A stretch of DNA of 38,852 bases from JAVXTH01 sp036641395 (GTDB lineage Bacteria; Bacillota_I; Bacilli_A; Erysipelotrichales; Erysipelotrichaceae): contig JAVWEY010000012.1 of NCBI GenBank assembly GCA_036641395.1, forward strand, positions 1 through 38,852. Direction: 5' to 3'. Made by a program: the position numbers and the translations under genes. The notes beneath the pieces were generated by a model. It saw only the letters and a list, made by a program, of their open reading frames with translations, had not been told where the DNA came from and searched no databases. Shown piece by piece: positions 7,423 to 16,526 of the stretch (the stretch's first letter is position 1; the number at the start of each line of letters is the position of its first letter).

Positions 7423-9407
7423 TAACGATTTACCTCCTGCATAAATGCTTCTTCTTCCATTACTTCAACGCCTAGTTCCTTTGCTTTCGCTAATTTACTA
7501 CCAGCATTTTCTCCATAAATTACTAAATCTGTTTGCTTTGATACACTACCGGCAACACTCGCCCCCAAAGTTTCTAATAATGTTTGTGCCTCTTTGCGGG
7601 TCATAATACTAAGTGAACCAGTTAAAACAACTGTTTTATTTGAAAAGATACTTTCTTTGACTTTGATTTCATCGCCATCCATTCGTAATCCATATTGTTT
7701 TAAATGTTCAATCAATTCTAAATTAGCTGGCTCTTTAAAATAATCAACAATTGATTGTGCCGTTATATCACCAATATCTCTTATTTTAGTAAGTTCTTCA
7801 CAACTTGCATTCATGATTGCATCAATTGTATGATATTTCTTAACTAATATTTTAGCCGCCTTTTCACCAACTTGACGAATTCCTAAACCATAAACGAGTT
7901 TTTCTAAAGAATTCTTTTTACTGATTTCAATCGCTTCAAATAATTTTTCAATGCTTTTTATTTGAAAACCTTCCATCCCTAATAATTGTTCTTTTTTATC
8001 TCTTAAAGTATAAATGTCTTCAACGGTATTTAAAAGTCCAACTTGATGAAACTGTTCTACTTTTTTATCACCTAACGTGTCAATATTCATCGCATTGCGT
8101 GATGCGAAATGAATCATACTTTCTACGACCCTTGCTGGGCAATCATTGTTGATACAGTAATGAGCCGCCTCATCTGGATATCGAACTAGTTCACTTCCAC
8201 AAATCGGACAATGTTTAGGAAAATGATAAACTTCTTGTTTTTGATCTCGGCGTTCTATGATTGGTTTTATTACCTCTGGAATAATATCTCCAGCTTTTCT
8301 TACTAAAACTATATCATTGATTCGAATATCTTTATCTTTAATCATATCTTCATTATGCAACTGTGCAGCACAAACACTTGTACCAGCAATACGAACTGGT
8401 TCTAATACTGCATTAGGTGTAATCTTACCAGTTCTTCCAACACTCAACACAATATCTAATAAGCGTGTTTCTACTTCTTCCGCAGGGAATTTATAAGCGA
8501 TCGCCCATTTAGGGGTTTTAGCGGTTGCACCTAATTGTTGTTGATCATTTAAACGATCTACTTTAATTACCATTCCATCTATTTCATATGGTAATTCATG
8601 ACGTTTTAAGGTAATACTTTGAATAAAGTCCCATATTTCATTTACATTATGACAAATCAAACGCATTGGATTAGTACGAATATGTAACTCATCCATTTTA
8701 TCCATTGCTTCTGAATGCTTTTTGATTCCAAAGTCCTGAGCATCGATAAAATAATACCAGAAGGCTTCGAGTTTACGTGCTGCGGCAATCGAACTATCTA
8801 GTTGGCGAATACTACCAGCCGCTGCATTACGTGGATTCGCAAATAAGTCTTCACCCTTTTCTGCTTTTTCATTATTTAATGCATCGAATGATGCTTTTGG
8901 CATATAAACTTCACCACGAAATTCAACTTCACCTTGTAACGCTATTTTCATTGGAATACTTTTAATTGTCTTTACATTATTTGTGACATCTTCACCAATC
9001 AACCCATCTCCGCGTGTTACTGCACGGATAAAGCGACCGTCTTCATAAAGAATTGACATAGCTAAACCATCTAGTTTTAATTCTACGACATAACTCACAT
9101 CGCTGAATTGTTCACGAATGCGGGCATCAAAGGCTTGAATATCTTCATAATTAAAGGCATTACCAAGTGATAGCATCATTTTCTTATGAGTATACTTATT
9201 AAATCCTTCACTCACGAAACCCCCAACTCGCTGCGTTGGTGAGTTCGCATCAAAAAACTGCGGATTTGCTTCCTCTAAAAGAGTAAGTTCATGTAGATAA
9301 CGATCGTATTCTTGATCGCTTGCACTTGGATCATCTAATACATAATATTCATAAGAAAGTTTTTCTAATATGGTTCTTAATTCATGAATGCGTATTTCAG
9401 CTTGCAT
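7422..9407 (-). CDS. ligA: NAD-dependent DNA ligase
   Basis: At 661 residues this is full length for LigA. Domains in order: the Ia NAD-binding domain; the adenylation domain with adenylated Lys111 in ELKLDGLA and the HKKMMLSLGNAF motif; the OB fold; the four-Cys zinc finger (CPICGSEL, then CINNDCPARV); the helix-hairpin-helix region around GLGIRQVGEKAA; and a C-terminal BRCT domain (VVLTGSLSIMTRKEA, then GENAGSKLAKA). It seals nicks in replication and repair. It follows pcrA after 10 bases and overlaps camS by one base, placing repair and amidotransferase genes in one transcript. Confidence 0.98.
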   Translation of the reverse strand: MQAEIRIHELRTILEKLSYEYYVLDDPSASDQEYDRYLHELTLLEEANPQFFDANSPTQRVGGFVSEGFNKYTHKKMMLSLGNAFNYEDIQAFDARIREQFSDVSYVVELKLDGLAMSILYEDGRFIRAVTRGDGLIGEDVTNNVKTIKSIPMKIALQGEVEFRGEVYMPKASFDALNNEKAEKGEDLFANPRNAAAGSIRQLDSSIAAARKLEAFWYYFIDAQDFGIKKHSEAMDKMDELHIRTNPMRLICHNVNEIWDFIQSITLKRHELPYEIDGMVIKVDRLNDQQQLGATAKTPKWAIAYKFPAEEVETRLLDIVLSVGRTGKITPNAVLEPVRIAGTSVCAAQLHNEDMIKDKDIRINDIVLVRKAGDIIPEVIKPIIERRDQKQEVYHFPKHCPICGSELVRYPDEAAHYCINNDCPARVVESMIHFASRNAMNIDTLGDKKVEQFHQVGLLNTVEDIYTLRDKKEQLLGMEGFQIKSIEKLFEAIEISKKNSLEKLVYGLGIRQVGEKAAKILVKKYHTIDAIMNASCEELTKIRDIGDITAQSIVDYFKEPANLELIEHLKQYGLRMDGDEIKVKESIFSNKTVVLTGSLSIMTRKEAQTLLETLGASVAGSVSKQTDLVIYGENAGSKLAKAKELGVEVMEEEAFMQEVNR

Positions 9408-9417
9408 ACATTACCTC

Positions 9418-11619
9418 CTATTTTTTTGTTAAAGAAGCGTGATCTGCTTGAATGTTACGAATCCCAAAACGTTTATCAAAGGCGATTTGTGCTAAACCAT
9501 CACGAATTGATATTACGACACCATCACCAAAGACACTGTGGGTTAATAAATCACCTTTATGAATCGGTCCCATCTTTTTCTTTGGTGGTGTTTTTTCAAT
9601 TGCACCCACATTTTCATCACCTGGACGATGTTGTATCATATCAAATTCATTACTCATCGGTGGTAATGGTTGATAACCAAAACTGAATCGATTTGGTTTC
9701 ATTGCTAAACCTACATCTTCTAAATACTGTGGATCAATTTCCATAATAAAACGACTTGTTTTTCGCACATTATTTAAAATAAAACTATAGCCTTGTGAAT
9801 CAGATAAATAAAGACGCTTTCGTGCTCTTGTGAAAGCTACGTAAGCTAAACGTCTTTCTTCTTCTAAGGCAGCTGCGCCACCCTCTCCAATTGATTTTTC
9901 ATTGGGGAAGATTCCTTCACTTAAACTATAAACAAAAACATTATCAAACTCTAATCCTTTTGCCGCGTGGATAGTCATCAATTGAATGTAATCTCCTTCT
10001 TCTATCATTTCTTTATCGGTATACAAAGAAATCATTTGGAGATAGTCATCTAATGTACCTTCAGGATTATTATCTTCAAAGATAACAATATCATGAATTA
10101 ATTCTTTAATATTTTCAATTCTTGTTTCTTCATGGTCTTCTTGAAGTGCTTTCATATAACCACTTTCATATAGTACTTGTTCCAATAAGTGAGCAATACT
10201 TACTTCTTTCAGCAATGAGCGGGCACGTTCAATTACCGCAACAAATTCATTGATTGCATTTTGTGCTTTTCCTTTTGAAAATTGGTGCTCTTTTAATACT
10301 TCATACATTTGTATGTTTTCAGTTTGGGAAATCATTTCAATACTTCCCAATGTTTTAGCGCCAATGCCTCGCTTCGGCATATTAATAATTCGTTTAATCG
10401 CTAAATCACTCGCTGGATTATCTACTAATAATAAACGTAAATAAGATAGTGAATCTTTAATTTCTGCACGATCATAGAAACGAATTCCACCATATATTTT
10501 ATAAGGAATATTTGCTTCTAACATTGCTTTCTCAAGTGCTCGTGATAAATAATTACTTCGATATAATATTGCGATTTCACGATATTTATCACCTGCTGCA
10601 TGAAGTGCACGAATCCGTGCTGATATCCACAATGGTTCATTTGTTTCATCCATCGCCGAGAAATGAATAATCTTTCCACTATCTTCATTGGTTGTGAATA
10701 AATCTTTATCAACACGATTCTTATTATTCTTGATTAATGAGTTTGCACCTTTTAAGATCGATGGTGTTGAACGATAGTTTTCATTTAATATGATTGTTTT
10801 CACATCTTTAAAATCTTTTTCAAAGTTCATAATAATATCAACTTGGGCTCCTCGCCATGTATATATTGTTTGATCTGGATCACCAACAACACATAGATAA
10901 CTATGAACCCCAACTAAGTTTTTAATAATACTATATTGTAACTTATCAACATCTTGAAATTCATCGACGTGTAAATAAGTAAAACGACGTTGCCATTTAT
11001 CTCTAATTGATTGATTCCCTTTCAATATTTTATAAGTATTAATTAAAAGATCATCAAAATCAAGTGCCATCATTTGATGTAAGCGACGTTCATAGTATTC
11101 ATATATATCTGCTTTTAATTGTTCTCCATTAAAATCACCTGCATAACCTTTTGCTTTTTCAGGATCAATTAACTGGGTTTTATTGTTTGAGATATAACTT
11201 AAACTGTTATGATAACTTATTTCTTTTATATCAACTTCAAGCTCTTTATAAGCATCACGTAATATACTCTTTTGATCATCACTATCAAGAATTGTAAAAT
11301 TATGAGGATAACCTAGTTCATGAATATCTTCACGTAATAAACGAACACAAAATGAGTGAATGGTAGATATTTGAATACGAGCACTGTCATCTCCTAAAAG
11401 ACTTTTTACTCGCTCTTTCATCTCATTAGCAGCCTTATTGGTAAAGGTAATTGCCAATATCTTATTTGGGTATACATGCATTTCATTCACTAGATATGCT
11501 ATACGAGTTGTGATTACACGTGTCTTTCCACTTCCAGCACCTGCGATTATTCTCACATGGCTTTGAGTTTGTGTTACTGCTTCCATTTGATTTTTATTTA
11601 ATTGATCCAAATATGACAC
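9418..11619 (-). CDS. pcrA: ATP-dependent DNA helicase PcrA (UvrD/Rep family)
   Basis: 733 residues, a normal superfamily 1 helicase. Walker A GAGSGKTRVI lies near residue 27, Walker B is HVDEFQDVD, motif III is GDPDQTIYTWRGA, and later motifs include ENYRS, MTIHAAKGLEFDNVF and VAFTRARKRL. The C-terminal region, FGDGVVISIRDG, matches the PcrA tail that binds RNA polymerase. The start is GTG at 11619 with GAGGTG five bases upstream (11625-11630). PcrA works in repair, rolling-circle replication and clearing of transcription complexes. It is the first gene of the long leftward transcript. Confidence 0.97.
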   Translation of the reverse strand: MSYLDQLNKNQMEAVTQTQSHVRIIAGAGSGKTRVITTRIAYLVNEMHVYPNKILAITFTNKAANEMKERVKSLLGDDSARIQISTIHSFCVRLLREDIHELGYPHNFTILDSDDQKSILRDAYKELEVDIKEISYHNSLSYISNNKTQLIDPEKAKGYAGDFNGEQLKADIYEYYERRLHQMMALDFDDLLINTYKILKGNQSIRDKWQRRFTYLHVDEFQDVDKLQYSIIKNLVGVHSYLCVVGDPDQTIYTWRGAQVDIIMNFEKDFKDVKTIILNENYRSTPSILKGANSLIKNNKNRVDKDLFTTNEDSGKIIHFSAMDETNEPLWISARIRALHAAGDKYREIAILYRSNYLSRALEKAMLEANIPYKIYGGIRFYDRAEIKDSLSYLRLLLVDNPASDLAIKRIINMPKRGIGAKTLGSIEMISQTENIQMYEVLKEHQFSKGKAQNAINEFVAVIERARSLLKEVSIAHLLEQVLYESGYMKALQEDHEETRIENIKELIHDIVIFEDNNPEGTLDDYLQMISLYTDKEMIEEGDYIQLMTIHAAKGLEFDNVFVYSLSEGIFPNEKSIGEGGAAALEEERRLAYVAFTRARKRLYLSDSQGYSFILNNVRKTSRFIMEIDPQYLEDVGLAMKPNRFSFGYQPLPPMSNEFDMIQHRPGDENVGAIEKTPPKKKMGPIHKGDLLTHSVFGDGVVISIRDGLAQIAFDKRFGIRNIQADHASLTKK

Positions 11620-11636
11620 AAAATCACCTCAGTATC

Positions 11637-11642
11637 ATTATA
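11637..11642 (-). promoter_or_regulatory. -10 element of pcrA
   Basis: A perfect TATAAT on the minus strand lies only six bases upstream of the GAGGTG ribosome site. No good -35 box is visible at the expected spacing. If used, the transcript would begin at or inside the ribosome-binding site. Confidence 0.4.
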
Positions 11643-11725
11643 CTATATTTTGATAGGAATTTATCGAAAAGTTAGGATAAATTTATTGTAAGGATAAACG
11701 TTTTTTACTAATAAAGATATGATTC

Positions 11726-11739
11726 TGACAATCTTGTCA
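11726..11739. promoter_or_regulatory. Perfect 14-bp palindrome-type dyad upstream of the first LCP gene
   Basis: TGACAA-TC-TTGTCA is a perfect 6-bp inverted repeat with a two-base centre. It lies between the divergent pcrA and LCP genes, about 24 bases upstream of TATAAT (11763-11768). The size and symmetry suit a dimeric repressor or activator site. No regulator is encoded beside it, so the binding factor is unknown. Confidence 0.45.
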
Positions 11740-11762
11740 TCGCATTTTTTATGTTTATGTAT

Positions 11763-11768
11763 TATAAT
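11763..11768 (+). promoter_or_regulatory. -10 element of the first LCP gene
   Basis: Perfect TATAAT, nine bases before GAGGTG (11778-11783). A TTGTCA at 11734-11739 lies 23 bases upstream, too far for a normal -35, so either another weak -35 is used or an activator helps. Confidence 0.4.
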
Positions 11769-11788
11769 AAAAAAGTTGAGGTGACTAT

Positions 11789-13378
11789 ATGTTAATGAAA
11801 AAACAAAAAAAAGCAAGAAACCAATCGAAAGGATTAGAATTTGATATTCTATTGTCCTTAATATTAGTTATTATCGCAATTGCCTTTATCTATATGTTAT
11901 ACAATTTTAATTTGATTCCTAAAATATGGGTACTTTTAGGAGGTGCATTGTTATTTATTATCATTGCGATCCTAATTACATTAATCTTTGTGAAACATCC
12001 AAAATCAGCAATTGTTATTTTTCGAAGAGTTACAACCCTTTTACTAGTAGTTGTATTAGGGATTGGTACTTTTTATGTTTCAACCGCAAAAAGTGGTTTT
12101 GCGAATATTTCAGGCTTAGATTCCACTCATTCTAAGATTAGTGTTATTGTCGATGAAACAAGCAAAATTAAAAGTGTTAAAGATTTAAAAGGTAAAAAAG
12201 TTGGTTACCAAAATGGTTTAGATAAAGGGAATGCTGATTTCGCAAAGAATAAATTAAAAGATGAATCAAGCAGTGTTAAGTTTGTTGGTCAAGAAGATTA
12301 TACAACCCTAGCAAATTCACTTATCAATCATGAAATAGATGCTTTAATCATATCGGATTCACAGATTTCATCGATCCTTGAACATGTAAGTGGATTTCCT
12401 AAGTATCGTAATGTTACCACTTATACAAGAGAGCGTAAAAACACCTTACAAGGTTCCGATAAAGATTTAACAAAAGAAGTGTTCACTGTTTATGTCTCAG
12501 GATTAGACGACCCCGGTGATCCTCGTCAAAACTTAGGTAGCGATGTTAATATGCTTCTAATTATTGATCCAATCGCCAATCGTATCTCAATGACTTCTTT
12601 CCCTCGTGATGCCTATGTACCAAATGCTGGGGCTAATAATCAAAATGATAAGTTATCCCATACTGGCCGTTATGGAATTGATGCAACGGTCGATAGTATG
12701 CAATCTTTCTTAGGAATTAAAATTGATTACTATGCGAAAATATCCTTTACCTCAATCATTAAGATTGTTGATATTCTAGGTGGTATCACAGTTGATGTTC
12801 CCCTTGATTTTGAAGAACAAGATGAGAATCGTAGTTTCGCCGAAGGTGACTTAATCCGTTTGAAAAAAGGTGTTCAAGAATTAAATGGTAGACAAGCACT
12901 TGCCTTAGCTCGTCATCGTCACAGTTATGTTGATCAAGATATTTCAAGAAATAAAGCTCAACAGTTAGTAATGAAAGGCATTATGAAGAAAGTTTTATCA
13001 ACAAAAGGTATTTCAGTTATTGATCAATTATTTGCAGCTCTTCCAGATATTGTAATGACGAATATGAATAATGATCAGATTTCAAGTTTTGCTGCTAGTG
13101 AACTTGAAAGTCTTAAACCTTGGACCTTATCCTCGATGACCCTTTATTCTGGTTGCTTTGATACACGTATTACTGCTAGTATTCCTGAGTTTCCAGTTGA
13201 TACTTATCTGTTTTCTAAAGACGAAATAAGAGAAGTACAAGAAGCTTATGATGGAGCAACCCATCGCTTACAAATGAACAAGTTTAATTTTGATTTACAA
13301 AAACTACATACGATTGCCATTCCTGGTGATGATGATTCAAATATGAAGTTTGTAGAAGATGCCATTAGTCCTCATTAA
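11789..13378 (+). CDS. LCP family protein with internal solute-binding-protein-like domain
   Basis: 529 residues. Three membrane helices (about 18-39, 46-68 and 80-98) come first. An extracellular segment at about 115-205 reads like half of a periplasmic binding protein (SVKDLKGKKVGYQNG, then DYTTLANSLINHEIDALIIS). The LCP (LytR-CpsA-Psr) catalytic domain is at 232-402, with SDVNMLLIIDP, SFPRDAYVP, DKLSHTG and LNGRQALALARHRHS carrying the conserved Arg and Asp residues that bind the polyprenyl phosphate. LCP enzymes transfer glycopolymers from lipid carriers to peptidoglycan outside the membrane. The start ATG follows GAGGTG by five bases; a second ATG two codons later is possible. A paralogue follows directly. 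The binding-protein reading is inference from pattern. Confidence 0.88.
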   Translation: MLMKKQKKARNQSKGLEFDILLSLILVIIAIAFIYMLYNFNLIPKIWVLLGGALLFIIIAILITLIFVKHPKSAIVIFRRVTTLLLVVVLGIGTFYVSTAKSGFANISGLDSTHSKISVIVDETSKIKSVKDLKGKKVGYQNGLDKGNADFAKNKLKDESSSVKFVGQEDYTTLANSLINHEIDALIISDSQISSILEHVSGFPKYRNVTTYTRERKNTLQGSDKDLTKEVFTVYVSGLDDPGDPRQNLGSDVNMLLIIDPIANRISMTSFPRDAYVPNAGANNQNDKLSHTGRYGIDATVDSMQSFLGIKIDYYAKISFTSIIKIVDILGGITVDVPLDFEEQDENRSFAEGDLIRLKKGVQELNGRQALALARHRHSYVDQDISRNKAQQLVMKGIMKKVLSTKGISVIDQLFAALPDIVMTNMNNDQISSFAASELESLKPWTLSSMTLYSGCFDTRITASIPEFPVDTYLFSKDEIREVQEAYDGATHRLQMNKFNFDLQKLHTIAIPGDDDSNMKFVEDAISPH

Positions 13379-13385
13379 TTCATAC

Positions 13386-13410
13386 AAGTAGGTGAAAGCC
13401 TACTTTTTTT
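13386..13410 (+). terminator. Intrinsic terminator after the first LCP gene
   Basis: AAGTAGG (13386-13392) and CCTACTT (13399-13405) form a 7-bp stem around TGAAAG and end in a T tract to 13410. It separates the two LCP genes into individual transcripts. Confidence 0.85.
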
Positions 13411-13443
13411 CGTAAAGTAGTATTTCTTTTAATAAGAATCATG

Positions 13444-13449
13444 TATAAT
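13444..13449 (+). promoter_or_regulatory. -10 element of the second LCP gene
   Basis: A perfect TATAAT downstream of the terminator of the preceding gene, nine bases before GAGGTG (13459-13464). The -35 region is poor (TATTTC at 17-base spacing). A promoter is expected here because the upstream terminator is strong. Confidence 0.45.
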
Positions 13450-13472
13450 GATAAACACGAGGTGATTAAGAT

Positions 13473-15257
13473 ATGAAATTTCACACTTTAAATAAAAAAA
13501 GTGATTTAAAATATTTAGATTATATATTTGCTTTCATCCTAGTATTATGTGGTGGGATCTTAATTTATACAACGATTGATTTTGGAATTATGCCAAGTTA
13601 TATTTATTATATCTTTGCCGCAATTGTTTTAATTATATTAATCCTTATCTTGTGTATCTTTCTAAGAATGCCGAAGTGGGCACACTGGATTCATCGCATA
13701 ATCGTTGTTTTATTATGTTGTACCTTGGCTTTCGCTAGTTTCTATATCGTTCGCTTTCACGGAAAGTTATGGGAAGTTACAACCCCTGAAAGTAAGAGTA
13801 AAGTAAATATTTCGATGGTCGTTAGAAATGATAGCGGAATACATAAAGTAAGCGACTTAAATAAAACAAAAATTGGTATTCAAGTTGGCAATGATAAAAT
13901 TAATAGTGACTTTGCGAAGAAACAATTTGAAAAAGAATCAACAATTAAAAAGGTTTCCTATATTGAATCGAAAGATTATAGTTCATTAATGAATCAATTA
14001 ATGGATAAAGAAATAGATGGCTTAATTATTACTAACAATTTTTATAAATTAATAACGAAAGAGTTACCTGAAGTTATGAGTAACACTTCAATTCTTAAAA
14101 CATGGCAAAGAGAAAAAACCAACGAAATATCAAATAGCAAAAAAGATATTCGTTATGATAACTTTTCTATTTACTTAACTGGTATTGATGATGTCGGTAG
14201 TCCTGATCAAAATACACGTAGTGATGTTAATATGTTATTGCTTGTGAATCCACGTACCAATCATATTGAGTTAGTTTCAATTCCTCGTGATGCTTATGTA
14301 CCAAATCCAGCATTAGGTAATAGTGTAGATAAGTTAACCCACACTGGTAATGATGGACCAGAGAATACCGTAAAGGCGTTTGAGAACGTCTTAGGAATTG
14401 ATATTGATTATTACTTAAAATTAAGTTTCACATCCGTCATTGAGGTTATTAACACATTAGGCAAGATTGAGGTTGATGTTCCAATTGATTTTTGTGAACA
14501 AGATGAAAATCGCAGTTTTGAAAATGATAATCTAATATGTTTAAAAGCAGGTACCCAGAAATTAGATGGAAAACAGGCACTTGCCCTTGCTCGTCATCGT
14601 CATTCTTATACAGATAGAGATCGTACCCATGCTCAACAAGCAATTATTAAGGGAATCGTAAATCAGTTGATATCAAAAAATGGTATTACTAAAATTGATG
14701 CCGTAACCAGTGTTGCCCAGAAATATGTCCTAACAAATATGCCATTAACTCAAGTTACTAACTTTATTTCGTATCAATTAGATCACCTTAAACCATGGAG
14801 TGTTTCATCGACTTCCTTAGATAATGGTGGTGATGCAATGTTAGGTACCGCTTCAATGGGATTTGATTTACCTTTATCTGTTTATTTATTAAGCCGATAT
14901 GATATTCAAAATGTATTAGATAAATATTCTCAAATGCAAACATCAATGAAATTAAAAGAATTCTCATTCGATTTAAATAACTTAAAAAAGGAACAATTAC
15001 TTGTCCCTGGTAAATCCCATATGGTTTGGTATGGTGATGATACATCGAAATATCAAGGAAAAGTTGAAGAAGAACCGGTTGAAGAAACAAAACCACCAGA
15101 AGAAGTACCAACGACTCCAGAAAAGCCGATTGATCCTACGCTTCCGGTTGATCCAAGTAAACCTATTGATCCAAGTAAACCCGTTGATCCAACTGTTCCT
15201 GTAGATCCTGCTAAACCAGTTGATCCAACAACACCGCTTCCGCCTAGTGGTTCATAA
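13473..15257 (+). CDS. LCP family protein with solute-binding-like domain and Pro-Asp repeat tail
   Basis: 594 residues, a paralogue of the preceding protein. It has three membrane helices (about 15-34, 42-64 and 74-92) and a binding-protein-like segment (about 112-200; VSDLNKTKIGIQVGN, then DYSSLMNQLMDKEIDGLIIT). The LCP domain (about 231-400) carries SDVNMLLLVNP, SIPRDAYVP, DKLTHTG and LDGKQALALARHRHS. It differs by a C-terminal acidic/proline tail from about residue 530, with six tandem P(V/I)DPxx hexapeptides that could span or contact the cell wall. Likely function: attaching wall polymers to peptidoglycan. The start ATG follows GAGGTG by eight bases. The transcript ends at the hairpin 15261-15305. 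The specific polymer cannot be told from sequence. Confidence 0.88.
   Translation: MKFHTLNKKSDLKYLDYIFAFILVLCGGILIYTTIDFGIMPSYIYYIFAAIVLIILILILCIFLRMPKWAHWIHRIIVVLLCCTLAFASFYIVRFHGKLWEVTTPESKSKVNISMVVRNDSGIHKVSDLNKTKIGIQVGNDKINSDFAKKQFEKESTIKKVSYIESKDYSSLMNQLMDKEIDGLIITNNFYKLITKELPEVMSNTSILKTWQREKTNEISNSKKDIRYDNFSIYLTGIDDVGSPDQNTRSDVNMLLLVNPRTNHIELVSIPRDAYVPNPALGNSVDKLTHTGNDGPENTVKAFENVLGIDIDYYLKLSFTSVIEVINTLGKIEVDVPIDFCEQDENRSFENDNLICLKAGTQKLDGKQALALARHRHSYTDRDRTHAQQAIIKGIVNQLISKNGITKIDAVTSVAQKYVLTNMPLTQVTNFISYQLDHLKPWSVSSTSLDNGGDAMLGTASMGFDLPLSVYLLSRYDIQNVLDKYSQMQTSMKLKEFSFDLNNLKKEQLLVPGKSHMVWYGDDTSKYQGKVEEEPVEETKPPEEVPTTPEKPIDPTLPVDPSKPIDPSKPVDPTVPVDPAKPVDPTTPLPPSGS
15126..15233 (+). repeat. 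Six tandem 18-bp units encoding P(V/I)DPxx
   Basis: In-frame repeats in the 3' end of the second LCP gene: PIDPTL, PVDPSK, PIDPSK, PVDPTV, PVDPAK, PVDPTT. The GTT/ATT GAT CCA/CCT core is kept while third positions vary. Copy number could change by slippage. The opposite strand shows a spurious Gly/Ser-rich frame caused by the same repeats. Confidence 0.9.
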
Positions 15258-15260
15258 AAC

Positions 15261-15306
15261 AAAAGCTGCAGGTACTCCTGAATTAGGACTACTTACAGCT
15301 TTTTTA
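15261..15306. terminator. Shared terminator between convergent genes
   Basis: AAGCTGCAGGTA pairs with TACTTACAGCTT (one mismatch, one G-T pair), and an inner TCCT/AGGA stem closes the top. A-rich and T-rich flanks make it usable from both directions. It follows the LCP stop and includes the stop codon of the minus-strand gene ending at 15304. Confidence 0.8.
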
Positions 15307-16512
15307 TTTTAGTTCTTCAAAGTAAATATCTTGAATCATTTGAATCGCCATATCTTTTAAACTTAAATCACATATACTAATTGATATTAGAATTGTCTCA
15401 CTATCATGATTACATTGTGCTTCAATTGCATAATAACCATCATACTTTGATACATTTCCCTTTATCTTTACATCACTATTTTGATATTCAAAGGTATCTA
15501 AAACCTTTGTATCTTTTTCTTCAAACAAATCAATAAAATCGGTGATTGTTTGATTGAATGCATAAGCACTAGCACGCATAATCCAAGTCCAATTCGCATC
15601 ATCGCTCTTGTACGGGGCAATTAAAACAAGTGAACCGGTTGTTTCATCTACATCTACATCACAAGTTCCTGGGGCTTGAATACGCCAATTACCAAAGTTA
15701 TAAATCACATCATGGCGGCGATAACCAATATCTTTTATCACTTCATTTTCAGCATCTTGAAGTAATTTCTCACAATCGACACTATCACATAACAAATTAT
15801 ATATATCAACAGGTAAAGGTAATTTAGGATCCATCTTATAGGCTAATTCTAATAAGTCAATAATTTGATGAGCAACATTATCACTTGCTTCATTCATCTT
15901 TGAATATTCAAAATAACATTCTTTCCAAAGTAAGTTAATCGCACAATTTCGATAGTAAGATGCATCTTTTTCAAGATGATTCCAAATAAAGAAATTTGGG
16001 GCTATTTCTTTTGGATCTTTTTTTAAATCTTCAAATGAAAAATAACCCATTGCGCTAATAATATAATTTTGTTTCCTGAGTGGTCGATAAGCATCAAGTG
16101 GCCAAGATATACACCATTGTTGATTCTTTTTCTCTTCAATTAACGAAGCAATTCCTTCAATCCAACGATAAAAGAACTGCTCATTAAGTTTCTTAAAATT
16201 ACGATCAAAATAATAATTAGTTGTATCTGCAAGTGAAAACTCAATCTTACATTCTTCAACAATTTCATCATACAGTTTTGCGACAAAAGCATGAAAGCCA
16301 GGACCTGCAACTTCACTTTGAGCAGTTAAAGTTACATATTCATCTTCAAAGGTACAATTAATATAACCTTCTGGGCATACAACAAGTTGTAAGATGTCTT
16401 CAAATTCATTTACCTTACAATATTTATGCTTAGCAAGATGCCTTAAATACTCTAGAAAACTCTCTTTTTCATCTTCAACTATTTTTCCTTCTAATAATAA
16501 TTCAATTGCCAT
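15304..16512 (-). CDS. Uncharacterised 402-aa cytoplasmic protein
   Basis: I do not recognise this family. The protein is soluble, acidic and rich in aromatic residues, with no signal peptide or membrane segment. Visible landmarks are SEVAGPGFHAFVAKLYDEI near residue 90, a tryptophan-rich central part (NQQWCISWPLDAYRPLRK; NFFIWNHLEKD), a helical stretch with LLELAYKMDPKLPLPVDIYN, and a C-terminal beta-rich half containing NFGNWRIQAPGTCDVDVDE and ANWTWIMRAS. The start ATG has GGGAGG upstream. A terminator after the preceding lipoprotein gene ends only a few bases before this ribosome site, so expression may rely on readthrough. It is not obviously linked to its neighbours. Confidence 0.75.
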   Translation of the reverse strand: MAIELLLEGKIVEDEKESFLEYLRHLAKHKYCKVNEFEDILQLVVCPEGYINCTFEDEYVTLTAQSEVAGPGFHAFVAKLYDEIVEECKIEFSLADTTNYYFDRNFKKLNEQFFYRWIEGIASLIEEKKNQQWCISWPLDAYRPLRKQNYIISAMGYFSFEDLKKDPKEIAPNFFIWNHLEKDASYYRNCAINLLWKECYFEYSKMNEASDNVAHQIIDLLELAYKMDPKLPLPVDIYNLLCDSVDCEKLLQDAENEVIKDIGYRRHDVIYNFGNWRIQAPGTCDVDVDETTGSLVLIAPYKSDDANWTWIMRASAYAFNQTITDFIDLFEEKDTKVLDTFEYQNSDVKIKGNVSKYDGYYAIEAQCNHDSETILISISICDLSLKDMAIQMIQDIYFEELK

Positions 16513-16526
16513 AATAATCCTCCCGA

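Noticed and set aside
15053..15262. Gly/Ser/Thr-rich minus-strand frame opposite the LCP tail
   Set aside because: It is the reverse reading of the P(V/I)DPxx repeats, has no ribosome site, and the plus-strand gene explains it fully.
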